Assembly (NCBI RefSeq): GCF_009727055.1
Contig: NW_024064153.1
Span: forward strand, 249,597-313,596
Length of the DNA stretch: 64,000 bases
From: Benincasa hispida
Taxonomy: Eukaryota; Streptophyta; Magnoliopsida; Cucurbitales; Cucurbitaceae
Reading direction: 5' to 3'
The notes beneath the pieces were generated by a model that was not told where the DNA came from, made no database searches, and saw only the letters and a program-made list of their open reading frames with translations. Positions 9,871 through 21,906 of this stretch are shown here, in pieces (position 1 is the stretch's first letter; every line of letters begins with the position of its first letter). Made by a program: the position numbers and the translations under genes.

Positions 9871-11640
9871 GCACCAAAGAAAGTTACATCCAAAGCTACC
9901 GTCGCAAGCAACACTTACATAAGCTCTGTTATCACGGAGGAAATCTGGGGCCAGCTGATGGAATTTCCTAGAGGCAGGATCGTCATTAGAGAAAATCCCT
10001 TGTTTGAAAACTATGCTTCTATTACTAATCTATTAGAGAAAGAATCACATTTTGATGTAATGTCTGTCATGATGACTAATGTAACGACTGAGTCGACCAT
10101 GGCAGAGATGGAGGTAAAGATAAATCTCCTAATGAAGGTTGTAGATGAGCAAGATCATGAAATTGCTGCTTTAAGAGATCAAGTACAGGCTCGAGATACT
10201 GCTGAATCAAGTCAATCCCCAACTACAAAAGCCAATGACAAAGGAAAGATTGTCTTGCAGGAAAGTTAACCACCACAATCCACCTTTGTTGCCTCCCGTT
10301 AGTTCAACAGCTCCAGGATATGATCACAAACTTCATAAGAGCTAAGTACGAAGGATCGTTGCAAACCTTCTTTATGTACTCCAAGTTATACACCAAGAGC
10401 ATCGACAACCTGAGAATGCCAGCTGGGTATCAACCTCCAAAGTTCCAGCAGTTCGATAGAAAGGGAAATCCAAAACAACATATTGCACACTTCATTGAAA
10501 CCTATGAAAATGCAGGAACCAGAAAAGTCCAGTTAGTCAAGTAGTTCGTCCGTAGCTTGAAAGGAAATGCTTTCGATTGGTATACTGATTTGGAGCCAGA
10601 AGTGATTGACAGTTGGGAACAACTAGAAAGGGAGTTCCTGAACCGCTTCTACAGTACAAGGCATACTGTTAGCATGATGGAGCTGACAAACACCAAACAG
10701 TGGAAGGAAGAGACAGTCATCGATTACATCAACCTGGAAGCTTAATTGCTGATTGCAAAAATAGACTTCTGAATTATCTGCAATGGAATTGCATATTAAG
10801 GCATTGCACTGGAGTTCTCTACACTCCTATTAAGGATAAAGACCTCGCACGTTGGAGCGGAGCCTGCACACGCGCTCATGAATTTGTGAGTTGAGCATTG
10901 CCAATTAGATACTACACGAAATTTCCTAGCTCTGAAGCGAGAAAATACAAAAATGTTCTAAGGCACTTTGAAAAGATCGTGGTGTAGTGCCACAAAAAGA
11001 TTCTATGTCTTCATGTACCCACTTGAAATTTTCCCTCCCAATAAGAAAAAATAAACAAAATTTGAAAGAAGGTACATATGAGCGAGAAGCGTCGTCCAAC
11101 TTCTTAAAGAACGACAAGAGAAGGTTTTCCATTCCCTAACTCTGATGTAGTAGATTATGTGAGCAACTACTACGAGCAAAGCCAACTTATTCAGGCTGAC
11201 TGGAATGGCAAGTGGCCGGAACAAGAAGGGAAAAATAGATGATTCTAACTATTGCAAGTTATGCATCGGATCATTAGTCACCCAGTTGAAGGTGCTTCGT
11301 GACTGAAGGAACGAATTATGAAGTTGGCTCGTGAAAAGAAGATTGAGCTAGATTTGGATGAAATAGCTCAGACAAATCACGCTACTGTAGCGTGAATTCA
11401 AATGTTCCAATACTGTTTGTGTTCCATGCTCAAAGACAAAGTCCGATCCAGTTTGGAGAATTCGAGCCTGTAGTTGTTCAGTTTCAACAAAAGATTCAAA
11501 CAGCAAATTCCGAAAAGAAAGATGAGCTTGTTGAAGATGACAACGAAGGGTGGATAGTAGTGACTCATCGAAAGAAAGACAATAAACTCCACCCAAAAAG
11601 AGTCGCGTTCCTATCGAAGCTATAGAAGAAGAAACAAGAC
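9871..11640 (+). pseudogene. gag: Tat-like gag of element 2, broken
   Basis: The frame begins at about 9871 with residues matching the gag N-terminus of the minus-strand sister, but the initiator Met is lost. ORF 9958-10269 holds the coiled-coil part. Stretches at 10320-10544 and 10557-10745 hold the gag core, with WEQLEREFLNRFYSTRH at about 10615-10665. Decayed sequence follows, and the lysine-rich tail is at 11430-11625. Multiple stops and frameshifts make it non-functional. The gag start lies only about 10 bp after the LTR, where the leader and primer-binding site should be. Confidence 0.85.
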
Positions 11641-12310
11641 TCATAAAAAGAAAGGAAAAAAAGATTACATGGAAGCCTAAGCCTACTAAGAAAGAAGACA
11701 AACACTTCCCTCAATTTCGACGGCCGGCAACTTCGGCAGAATTTCTCCAAGAAGTTTCCTCAATAATCATCCAGAGAAAGTATCAGAAGTTATTGCATGT
11801 CACACTGTCGGCATAGTGGAAGTCGACAACAATCATGTGACTACTGAAGAAGTCAAAGACTCAGAAGAAACGAAGTAAATAACTTCCGTCTTCGATCATA
11901 TTAAGCCTTCAAGTGCTCGATCTTCAGACTTTCAAAGATTGAGTATGGCCACGGTAGGAGAAGAAGACCAATGTCCAACGACTACTTCTGCTCGAACTTC
12001 AGCCTCCAAAAGGCTAAGTATATCCACATCAAAGAAAGATCAACCTCCAACATCTACTTTTGATCGTCTCAAGACAACAAGTGATCAACATAAAGGAAGG
12101 ATGAAAATCTTAAAGCCAACGTCATTCCATGAAGAAAACAACGACAAAAAGATTCACAATTGTGTCCCTTCACGCAAGAAGAGGAAATTTTCTGTGGACA
12201 TAAGTATAGAAGGTTCCTTGATAGTGAAGCCAAAACTCATTATATTGACGAATCCTACAAATGAAGAGGATAATCAAAACCATGATGAAATAAGAGCTTG
12301 TGAAGTTTAA
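11641..12310 (+). pseudogene. Pre-RT linker of element 2
   Basis: The 123-aa ORF 11939-12310 matches the region that precedes reverse transcriptase in this family (STSKKDQPPTSTFDRLK type motifs, then VPSRKKRKFSVDI). The reading stops at 12310 and within about 90 bp the sequence becomes the 3' non-coding repeats. The whole pol catalytic part is therefore absent. Confidence 0.75.
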
Positions 12311-12393
12311 ATGAAGAAGCTCCTCATCGCAAGAGCCTAATCTGCATGATGCTCCTGGCCCGCATGAGCTTAAAATGTGAATGGCCCAAAAAA

Positions 12394-12720
12394 AATTGTA
12401 TGAACTACGTTACGACTTAATCCCTGTCATTATAAAGAGTACATAGGCAACTTAGAGAAATTTAAGTTCAGTCGCGCATAAAAAAAAAAAAAANNNNNNN
12501 NNNNNNNNCGCATAAAAAAAAAAAAAAAACATTCTTTTCAAACTACATTATAACTTGATCCCTATCATTAAGAAGGGTATGTAGGTAGCTTGAAAGAAAC
12601 TTCAAGTTCAGTATAGTTATATATATAAAAGGCTTGAACTACGTCATGATTTGATCCCTTTCTTTAAAGATACGAAGGAAACTTAAAGAAGAAATTTAAG
12701 TTTAGTCCATCAGAAAATGT
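12394..12720 (+). repeat. ~100-bp tandem units and N gap
   Basis: Counterpart, in inverse orientation, of 2200-2477. Units contain 'gaactacgtta' and 'aacttcaagttcagt' themes. An assembly gap of 15 N (12494-12508) sits between two A-runs, suggesting a homopolymer-driven break. Confidence 0.75.
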
Positions 12721-12889
12721 ACCATTACCACTTAAGTATAATACTACAAGATTGATGTTGATCATCCCCGTTAAAGAATGACACTCCAGATTGAAGATGT
12801 TCATCCTTATTTGGGGCAACACAATGGATTGAAGATGTTCATCCCTCATAAGGAGCCAACACAGTAAATAAAAGGCACACACTTGGAAA

Positions 12890-13560
12890 GCGCTTCACTT
12901 CCTCTTTAAAATCAAACTTAGATGCTTCTCCATCTTCAAGTTCAGAGGCTTCGTCGATGCTTTCAATCTTCAAGTTCAGAGGCTTCATCGATGCTCCTCC
13001 ATCTTGAAGTTTAGAGGCTTCATCGATGCTTCATCTTCAAGCTCAAGTCTGGAGGTTTTATGATGCCATATTCATGCTCAAAGTCACAAAGTCAAGCCTA
13101 CTGCCAAAGATTCATTGCTGCTTCATCAAACTCAAATGCGAAAGATTCGTCGATATTTCAAACTTAAATGCAAAGGATTCGCCGATACTTCAAGCTCAAG
13201 TGCAGAGGATTGGCTGATGCTTTTTCAAGCTCAGATGTCGATGATTTATCGATGCTTTATCAAATTCAAATACGAAGCATTGGCTGATGTTTCATCAAAC
13301 TCAAATGCGAAGAATTTTCCGATGCTTTGTCAAACTCAAGTGCGAAGGTCTCGTCGATGCTTCTCCATCTTTAAGTTCAAAGGCTCCATTGATACTTTCC
13401 ATCTTCAAGTTCGGAGGCTTCGTTGATGCCTCTCTATCTTTAAGTTCAAAATTGGCATGCATGGTCCCACTTTCATCTTCAAGTTAAAGATCGGTGTGCA
13501 TGACTCTGCTCCATCTTCAAGTTCAAGGTCGGTGTGCATGGCTCGGCTTCATCTTCAATG
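12890..13560 (+). repeat. ~45-bp imperfect repeat array
   Basis: Repeats share 'cttcaagttcagaggcttc' and 'atcgatgct' themes. Counterpart of 1661-2030. ORFs through it are repeat translations. Confidence 0.78.
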
Positions 13561-13564
13561 ACTT

Positions 13565-14165
13565 GATCTAAAAATCATGATGTAGCTTCGCTTTATCTCC
13601 AAAGTCTAGCGTGGTTTGCTTCATCTCTAAACTGATGACGCGGCTTTACTTCATTTTCAAAGTCGTGGCATGGCTTCATTTCATCTCCAAACTGATAGCG
13701 TGGCTTCGCTTCATCTCCAAAATGTTGGCGCAGTTTCGCTTTATCTCCAAAGTCTGGCGTGGTTCACTTTATATCCAAAGTTGTGGCGTGGCTTCGCTTC
13801 ATCTTCAAACTAATGGCGCGAATTCGTTTCATCTCCAAAGTCGTGGTGCGGTTTCATTTCATCTCCGAACTGATGGCGCAGTTTCACTTCATCTCCAAAC
13901 TGATGACGCGACTTCACTCCATCTTCAAAGTCGTGGTGCGATTTTGTTTCCTCTCCAAAATATTGGTACAACTTCACCTCTCTAAAATTGGTGTAGCTTT
14001 GATTCTTCTCCAAAAATGTGGGTGTGGTTTCCACCTCATATGCGAGATCAAGTTTGGTTTGCCTAGCTCTACCTCATATGCAAGGACAACTCTGGTCCGT
14101 CTGGCTCCACCTTGTACGCGAGATCGACTCTAACCAACCTGACTCCATTCAAAAGCTTGATGGCA
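13565..14165 (+). repeat. 30-bp unit array of element 2
   Basis: About fifteen imperfect 30-bp units based on TTCATCTCCAAA plus GTGGCGTGGC run to about 14030. Longer units with CTCATATGCGAG follow. This is the inverse-orientation counterpart of 1200-1660, with more units here. Open frames on both strands are a consequence of the period. Confidence 0.88.
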
Positions 14166-14281
14166 CATTCTTCTCATCTTCAAGGTTTGATGGAATATCT
14201 GCCTCATCTTCAATACTCGATGGCATATTTCCTTATCTTCAAATTTTGATCAAGGAGTAACATAACAAGGTAAATCTTATC

Positions 14282-15250
14282 AGAATCCTCCTTAGGGTGA
14301 AAGAATGGGAGAGTTGTAAGCCTTGCAGGGCCCTTCTCATGACATTAGGATATGCGAATGGTGCTATAAAGCAAACCTTTGGATCCTCCCTAGGGTGATC
14401 GAATGGGAGAGTTGTAAGCCTTTACGAGGCCCCTCCCATGACGATCAGGATGCACAAATGATGCTACAAGGTAGACCTTCCTGGGAGGATGATCAAATGG
14501 TGATCGAATGGAGGAGTGTAAGGCCTTGGGGGCCCTCCCATGACGTTAGGATACACGAGCCAGCACTACAAGGTAGACCTTTCAAGATCCTCCCTAGGGT
14601 GATTGAATGGGAGAGTTGTAAGCCTTTGCGGGGCCCCTCGCATGAGGATCAGGATTGTACAAACAGTGCTACAAGGTAGAACTTTTCGGATCCACCTATG
14701 GCTTGATCGAATGGGAGAGTTGAAGTCTTTTGCGGGCCCCCTCCATGACGATTCAGGATAGACGAGCAACGCTTACAGGTAGACTTTTCCCGAGATCCCC
14801 TCTTAGGGTTGATCAAATAGAAGAAGTTGTAAGCCTTTTGGTGGGGCCCCTCCCATACGATCAGGATACGAGGTGAGCGGGCGACTAACGAAGGTAGAAC
14901 TTTTCCGAGATCCTCCCCTTAGGGTGATCTGAATAGGAGAGTGTAAGTCTTTGTGGGCCCTCCCATGACGATCAGGCATACACAGAGCAACCAGCAAGGT
15001 AGACCTTTCCGTCCTAGGGTGATCAAATAGAAAGAGTTGTAAGCCGTTGTGGGCGCCTCCTCATGACGATCCAGGATACATGGAGCGCACTACAACTAGA
15101 CTTTTCGAGATCCAACCCTTAGGTACGAATAGGAGAGTTGTAAGCCTTTTGTGGGGCCTTCTCAACATGAACGATCAGGATGTACAATGGGATGCATACA
15201 AGGTTAGACCTTTTCGGATTCCTAGTTATCAAATGGAAGTTTGTAAGCTA
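14282..15250 (+). repeat. ~103-bp tandem array, about 10 units
   Basis: The landmark GAATGGGAG or its variants occurs at about 14303, 14401, 14506, 14605, 14709, 14815, 14931, 15024, 15127 and 15231, so units are 93-116 bp (mean about 103). Same repeat as 702-1085 but inverted and with more copies. Many differences between units are single-base indels in homopolymers, which may partly be sequencing error. Confidence 0.92.
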
Positions 15251-15284
15251 AAAATCAATTAATTAATTAAAAGGAGGAGCTCCA

Positions 15285-15700
15285 AAAAAAAAAAAATAGA
15301 AAAACTTCTAGAGAAAAAAAAAAAAAAAGAGAAGAAAAGAAACATCGGAAAGAAAAAAAGTATGTGTGAAAAAATAAAAGCAAACAGAAAGAGAAAAAGA
15401 AAGATAAAAAAACTTTTGAAAAAAAAAAAAAAAAGAGGAAAAGAAAACAAAAAAAAAATAAATGAAAAAAAAACAAATCAAAAAAAAGAAAGCAAAAAAA
15501 AACAAACTTTAGAAAAAAAAGAAAAAAAAGAATCGGAAAAAAAAAAAAAGGCAAGAGAAGAAATTTTTGGGACCATTAGAAGAAGAAAGGGAAGAAAAGA
15601 AAATTAAAAAAAAAGGAAATGGCTGAAAAAAAATCAGAAAGAAATAAACAACAAGAATAATAAACTTTGAAAAGAAAAGCTAAATCCTAAATTCCACTTT
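15285..15700 (+). repeat. A-rich purine tract
   Basis: Runs of A with interspersed G. Long minus-strand ORFs here are poly-Phe/Leu artefacts. It belongs to the 3' region of element 2. Confidence 0.85.
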
Positions 15701-17338
15701 TTTTTTTCCTTATAGTGCCACCACTCACCCCCATTTCCTCTCTCTTTCATCTTTCTCAACTCCCTCGATGCATTGCCCGCTGCCAATCAATGCCCCACCA
15801 CTATGATGAGATTTCCGACAGTGTTGAGTCCACATGGAGTGCCAGATCATGACGGTAAAAAAAAATGTTGAATGAAAAGTCAATTCTGATGAGGCTCATA
15901 TGACGATGACCTCAATGTCCAGTGCAAAAACACAAAAGGAAGCCCCGATTAGGTGTTGCAAAAATGGAGAAAAAAAGAGGCATTAAAAGTAAAAGGATTT
16001 TTCGACTGTGGCAAAGTTATGGTAGCAGCAGAAGCCATTCATGGCAACGCTTAACACCAACAATTGTGGATTTCCCCTTTCAACCATAAAAACAAAAAAA
16101 AAAACAAAACAATTAAAAGCTTCAAAGAGCCAAGCTTGATTTCTAATGGGTTAATTCCATCCCAATTTATAGGAGGAGAAGTGTGGTTTAGAGAGATTAT
16201 GGAAAAAAAATCCTAACTAATATTAGGGTTTAACCTTCCACAAAATCCTAACTAATATTGAGGTTTAATCTTCCATAAAATCCTGAGGAAGTTAAAGTCA
16301 GGCCAAGTTTGACGGTTTTAGACAATTTGAAACTAAAAAAAAAAAAAAAAAAGTGGGATCATTGAGGCAAAAGTAAAAGCCAAGTCCAAAATTATTTAGC
16401 TTCAAGGCCAATTGGTTAAATAAATTTAAAGTTGGGAATTGTGAAGTATATTCCAACTTTTTTTTTTTTTTATAGAGATTGGAGTTAATCCAAATCCAAA
16501 CCAAATTTTTAGATTGAATACAAGTTATATTTGAAATTCAAATCTTTTTCAAGTCAAAATTTGGCATACTCCAAATTTTATGCAAAGTCAAAATTGGAAC
16601 AAAATTAAAATTATATTCCAAATTCAAGTCAAGATTCGGAATTCTATCCGAATTTAGTCTTCTATCATCAAAGCCAAATTAAATTAAAAATAAAACCTCA
16701 AATTGATGTAAAATTTGAATTTGGGCATCTTCCAAATTTTTATTTCAACTTCATCCAAATTTAGATTAATCTAAAATTTCTTTCAAATTAAAATTTAGGT
16801 ATATCCCAAATTTTTATCTCAAACCAAAATTGATCACCTCAAATTATATTCCAAATTCAAGCCAAGATTTGGGTACCAACAAAATTTCATCCTAATGTCA
16901 AGATCTTGGCATAATCTAAGTGTTATCTCAAATCAAAATATAGACTCATTTCAAGCATCCACCAAATCAAATTTGAAGGAAAGATAAAGACAAAATAACA
17001 AATTCTACTTCAAATTCACGTGAAATCCAAAAAAAAAATGATTGTTAGAATTTGAAATATTAAATTAAATTTGAAATTAAAGTGGAACATATTCTACTTT
17101 AGTTCAAATTAAAGTTCACTTGGCAGCAAGAAAGTCAAGGAATAAAATTCATCTTTTGTTTACTTGGCGAAAGTGTGTCAAGCAAACAAATTTCAAATCA
17201 AAATTTGAACTAAATTCTCATATTTTGATCAAAATGATACATCAAATTAAGGGAGTTAAAATCATACTTTGATTTCGAATTATCTTTTTCGAGATCCACT
17301 CACCGTATAAACGTGCATAAATCTCGAAAAGGGACATT
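15701..17338 (+). other. AT-rich 3' non-coding part of element 2
   Basis: No gene. Contains a short duplication (AATCCTAACTAATATT at about 16210 and again near 16244) and many recurrences of CAAATTCAA/CCAAATTT themes between 16500 and 17300. It ends in the purine tract just before the 3' LTR. Confidence 0.75.
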
Positions 17339-18377
17339 TGTTGAATGAGAAATTTTAGACCGATGATGCCACATGTTTCCTTCGTAACCGTTGGATTGAA
17401 TAAAAGTATTTCGGTCCAATTTGATATTATTATTTGGATTAAAAGTCCAATTTAGCCCATAAATAGCTTAATTTGACCAAAATGTCAAATAAGACCCAAA
17501 TCCAATTAATGAGGCCCATGGACCGACCAAGCCCATGCCCATGAATTCCAGTAGAGAACTCTATAAATAGAGAAGTTCTCCTCATTTGTGGGGTAGCAAT
17601 TCTATACTCTAGAGAGTTTATTGGAAATTCTTTACAATCAGAAGACTCTTTGGTAAGACTCTTTGACAGTTCTAAGATACAAACATTTGAAGATACAAAC
17701 AAACATTTGAAGATACAAACAAACATTTGAAGATACAAACATTTTCTACATAAGTTGCACTTTAGAAGACAGAAGATCTACCCAAAGACTCTTCCAAGAC
17801 TTCTACTTCAAGAACGTTGGTGTTTTTCTTCTTCAAGTCAAGCACATTCACCCGACTCTTCCAAGACTTCTACTTCAAGAACGTTCGGTGTTTTTCTTCT
17901 TCAAGTCAAGCACATTCACCCAACTAAGAGAGAATCAGAGGATCAAGTACTAGAGATCGAACCTGATCCAAGAAGATCAACAAGCCCAAAGGCCGATCAT
18001 CCAAGAAGATCAACAAGCCCAAAGGTCGATCATCCAAGAAGATCAACAAGCCCAAAAGCCGATCATCCAAGAACCAAAGTCTGATCATTGAAGAAGATCA
18101 ACAAGCCCAAGGCCGATCATCCAATCAACAAGCCCAAGGCCGATCATCCAATCAACAAGCCCAAAGGCCGATCATTCAAGAAGATCTATAAGCCCAAAGG
18201 CCGATCATTCAAGAAGATCAACAAGGCCAAAGGTCGATCATCAACTAGCTTAAAGTTTATAGTTTATTCTGAAAGCATCAACATGTATTAGAGATTGTAT
18301 TCACTTTCCACAAAATTAATACAAATACAAAGTTCAAGTTCCACGAAATAAATTTTTCTGAAAATCTCGTGTAAACA
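17339..18377 (+). repeat. 3' LTR of element 2 (1039 bp)
   Basis: TGTTGAATGAGAAATTTT to CTCGTGTAAACA. Contains the TATA-type box (CTCTATAAATAGAG, about 17559-17572) and the 33-bp array with several shortened units (17962-18245). It lacks about 120 bp present in the 5' LTR and the internal first LTR end. Confidence 0.9.
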
Positions 18378-18382
18378 CACAA

Positions 18383-20640
18383 TAACTTGTTTTCAAGTTT
18401 TGAAGGTTTATAAAAGCTACAAAATAATAAACGTAGTAAAAAAAATGAAACACCTATTTGTATCAATATTAAAAATAAAAGTCTTAATTTAGATTCAATG
18501 TTAACACAGCTACATTTTTTCTTAAATCTAAAAAAATTGTTTAGATACACAATTTGTATTTATTGGAAAAAAAATTAAAGGTTCACATTATCATATAAGT
18601 TAATGTTGTTTTTTAAAAAATATTTTTTTACATTTTAAAATAAGTAATAAAAAAATAATTATATTATAGAGGAATTTTCAAAAATAGAAAAAATAAGGGA
18701 AACTATCTACTCAAAATAGCAAAATTTTAATCTTATTTGATAGAGGCAAATAGAGACTGGTAGAAGTCTACCATTGACCGACGCTAATAGATTAAAATAC
18801 TGATAGAAGTCTGTAAATAATTTGACATTATTTATATCTATGAAAATTTTTCTATATTATATGTTCTTAATATGTTCTTAAATTAAGAGAATAAAACAAA
18901 AAGGAATAGTCTAGATACAAAATCTTATTTCATTTGCAAAAGAATATTGAACATTCATAAAATTAAATTCGAAAAGGAAGAACTCCAAATAATTTTTTAA
19001 TTACATTTACATGCATTTTAAAATAGATTATCGATAAATGAAAACATCTTCTTAAATTGTTTAGATACATAAACTTGTTTTTAAGATTTGAATATTTATA
19101 GAATGTAAAATTATAAACATATTGAAGTGAAAATTCAATGCGAAAAATAAAACCCTTAGGCAAAACTTGGAAAATAAATAAATAATTAAAAGAATATTAC
19201 AACTAAATACTGGTTTGTTTTTAGAATAATTTTTTTATAGGAAAACATTCTAGAAAATGTAATGATCAATTAAACTTATCACATGAACTAAAAAATAAAT
19301 ATTTTCGATGGAATAAAATAGCTTTTTTGTGAAAAGGAATAAAAATGAAAAACTTCTTTTGATATTTTTCTTCACTATCAAATCCTAAAAAAAAATAAAA
19401 ATAAAAAATAGTTCTAGTGTTTAAAAACAATATCAAAATAAAATGATTTTTTTAAATAAAAATATAATTGTTTAGATATAGAATCTTGGTTTCAAGATTT
19501 TTTAATCCAATCTTAATTTCAAGATTTGAACGTTCAAAAAAGTTTTTTAGAAAAATACAAAACAATAAACATATTCAACTAAATCAATCAAAATTTGAAT
19601 ACAATGCCAAAAACAAACCATTTGTTAAAAAATGTTCACTCAAATCTTCAAAAAATATATATATATTAAAGAAAGGCCCACCTAGGGTTCCAAGATCAAA
19701 CACAAACAAATGAATATCAAAATAAAACGAATTTGGAATACACATTTGACTATAAAACTATATTAAAAAAAGAAAAACAAATAGATGAAATGTCTTATTT
19801 GATGATACGGTTGTCATTTGAAAAAAAAAAACCTATGAGTAAAGAGAGGCACAAAAAAATACAAATTTATTGGTTGTTCTAAGATAAAGAAATTTGAACA
19901 CATCATAAAATTCAGAGAGATGATAAACAATATTTAACAAAAGAGAAAAATATATGAAATACCTTATTGGATAATATTGTTGTTGCGGTCAAATCTCTTG
20001 AAGAAAAATCTAGTGATTAAAGAGAGACACACTGAATAATACACACACAAAAAAAATACAAACTTATTAGATGTTCCAAAATGTATATGAAAATTTTAAA
20101 AAAAAATTATAAAATTGTTGAATGTATTTCAGAATGTTCCAAAAAACAAATTTAGACAATCATATTTAAGAAAAAAGAAAAAAATAGATGAAATACTCTA
20201 ATTCACAATAAGTTTCACTCTAAAAAATCTCTTAAAAAAATCTGGTGATTAAAGCAAAACATACATAAAATAAACAAAAACTATCCATCATTATATGCTT
20301 TACTAAAAAAAATATAGATAATGCACATTTTTCCTTCTTTGATGATACATTTTCAATGTCAAATGTGTACATCTTGACGAAAAGATTGTTTTGTTGGAGA
20401 AAATGAGATCATGCATTGCCCTTAAGTAAAGGGCAATCATCAATGGTAGTTACTTTCTACATTTTCATGCTCATAAAGATGTGTTTTTAATCAGGATGAA
20501 GAGTAAAATAAGGGGCAAAATGGAGAGAAAAGATTCTCTCTCATTGTCCATTTTAATATGATATAATTTTGTTTGAGTCATTTAGTTTACCAAACCTATG
20601 AATAATTATGAAGGAAAATGACATCTTGATATTTAAGGTG
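18383..20640. other. AT-rich old repeat region, no gene
   Basis: No coding similarity. A theme of CTTGTTTT.AAG.TTTGAA followed by ATAATAAACATATT recurs near 18390, 19070 and 19490, and also in the spacer at 8150. This suggests an old tandemly organised element that element 2 invaded. Confidence 0.65.
19770..20290. repeat. Three degenerate ~170-230-bp tandem units
   Basis: Units start near 19781, 19951 and 20183 with ATAGATGAAAT-like sequence. Each then has a TTGATGATA/TTGGATAATA block, CTCTTGAAAAAAA, and a GTGATTAAAG.GA.ACA block. They are diverged and spaced unevenly (170, 232 bp). Confidence 0.6.
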
Positions 20641-21289
20641 GCAAGTAGGTTGTATTTGAAGGATCGAGATGATGTCACTACTCTCGCCTCCTTAGTGGAA
20701 AAGACCTAAAGGAAGAGGGAGAACGTGGAGAGAAGGGAGAAAGATGAATTGGTGATATGGAAGGGATAAGAAAGTAAAAAAGCACTCAAAAAGTGCTTTC
20801 TTGGATTTAGAATTTCATTAGTTTTATTGTTAATTTGTGTTCATTGATACACTTTTATGTTTAATTTGTAGAAATCATGCATTTGGATAGAAAAAATGAG
20901 TTAATTTGAGTATAAAATAACGAAAATATCCCAAGGAATGTCAAAGTTTGACCTAGGCCAAGAGAAGTGGTCAAAGTTGATAAAAATTGATGAACAAAAT
21001 TGGGCACGGATAGCGCATTATGGACAAAATGGAGGAAACATGGTAATGCTGCAACGTTGTCCCGTGGCGCCACAATGTTACTAAAGTTTTTTTTGCCACA
21101 CATCTCTTTTTTTTTTTTTTTTTTTTACAAAGTGCCACAACGTTGCTTATGGTGCCACGGTGCTTCGACTAAAAGTATAAATAGCATGTTTATCATCAAT
21201 TCAAGGGAGGTCTTCTTATGAGGCTAGTTTTAGGTTTTATTTAGAGTTTGTCAAGGGCCTCCACTGAGAGCTGAATTCTGGCTAGAGGT

Positions 21290-21847
21290 TGTTGGGTGAA
21301 AATTTAATTTTAAAACATAAGAGGGAACTAACTTTTGGTTGGAGAATCCCACATTGGAAAATTTTAATTTGGAAACCTCCTTTATGTACTCCGACCTTGA
21401 GTTTTGGATTTGGGCCCCAAGGGATACCCATGTTTTGAAGGGAGTGAAAAGATAGACCAATGTAAGTTCGGTAGATGTCCCACACGCATGCCAACGTCCA
21501 TGCTGAAGGCCTATAAAAGGCGTGACCTTTAGCATTTCATTCACACAATTCTTTTTTTCACTTCCTTTTGAAAGTTCTCAGTTCTTCTCTCCTATTTTTC
21601 CACTCCACTTTCCATTTTTCGATCGAGTTTTATTTTTAGGTTTTTTTATCCTAGGGACGACGTGGCAGTATTCCGAACCTACTTGCACACTTGAGGCAAA
21701 GCCGCGAAATGTCTTAAAGAGAGTGAGCTCCGAAACTCGGCCGATAACGAGCTTCTGTTTTGCAGGTTTTATTCTTTGCTCGACCGCTGTGACCTGACCG
21801 TTTGCTATTGTCCTGTTCTTCATCTGAGGGTCTTGCCATTTCCAATA
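21290..21847 (+). repeat. 5' LTR of copia D (558 bp)
   Basis: Begins TGTTGGGTGAAAATTT and ends CCATTTCCAATA. Contains a TATA-type segment (CCTATAAAAGG, about 21510-21520). It is about 200 bp shorter than the 3' LTR, which has a GC-rich insert at about 27240-27450. Confidence 0.85.
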
Positions 21848-21906
21848 ATTTTAAGACGGGTGTACCACCACATCACTAATGTCCCTCACTAAAAATAATG
21901 ACGTTA

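Larger units (their letters stand above)
8590..18377 (+). mobile_element. Ty3/gypsy Tat-like element 2, complete ends, no pol
   Basis: 5' LTR 8590-9860 and 3' LTR 17339-18377 both run TGTTGAATG...ACA and are flanked by an identical 5-bp target duplication, CACAA (8585-8589 and 18378-18382). Between them lie a decayed gag (9871-11640), a pre-reverse-transcriptase linker (to 12310), no reverse transcriptase, RNase H or integrase, and 4.9 kb of non-coding 3' sequence made of tandem arrays and AT-rich DNA. A purine tract (GAAAAGGGA, 17328-17336) precedes the 3' LTR. It could only have moved with proteins supplied by relatives, and it now lacks a clear primer-binding site. Confidence 0.92.

Noticed and set aside
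15259..15607. Overlapping long ORFs of Phe/Leu or Lys/Glu on both strands
   Set aside because: They are translations of an A-rich low-complexity tract.
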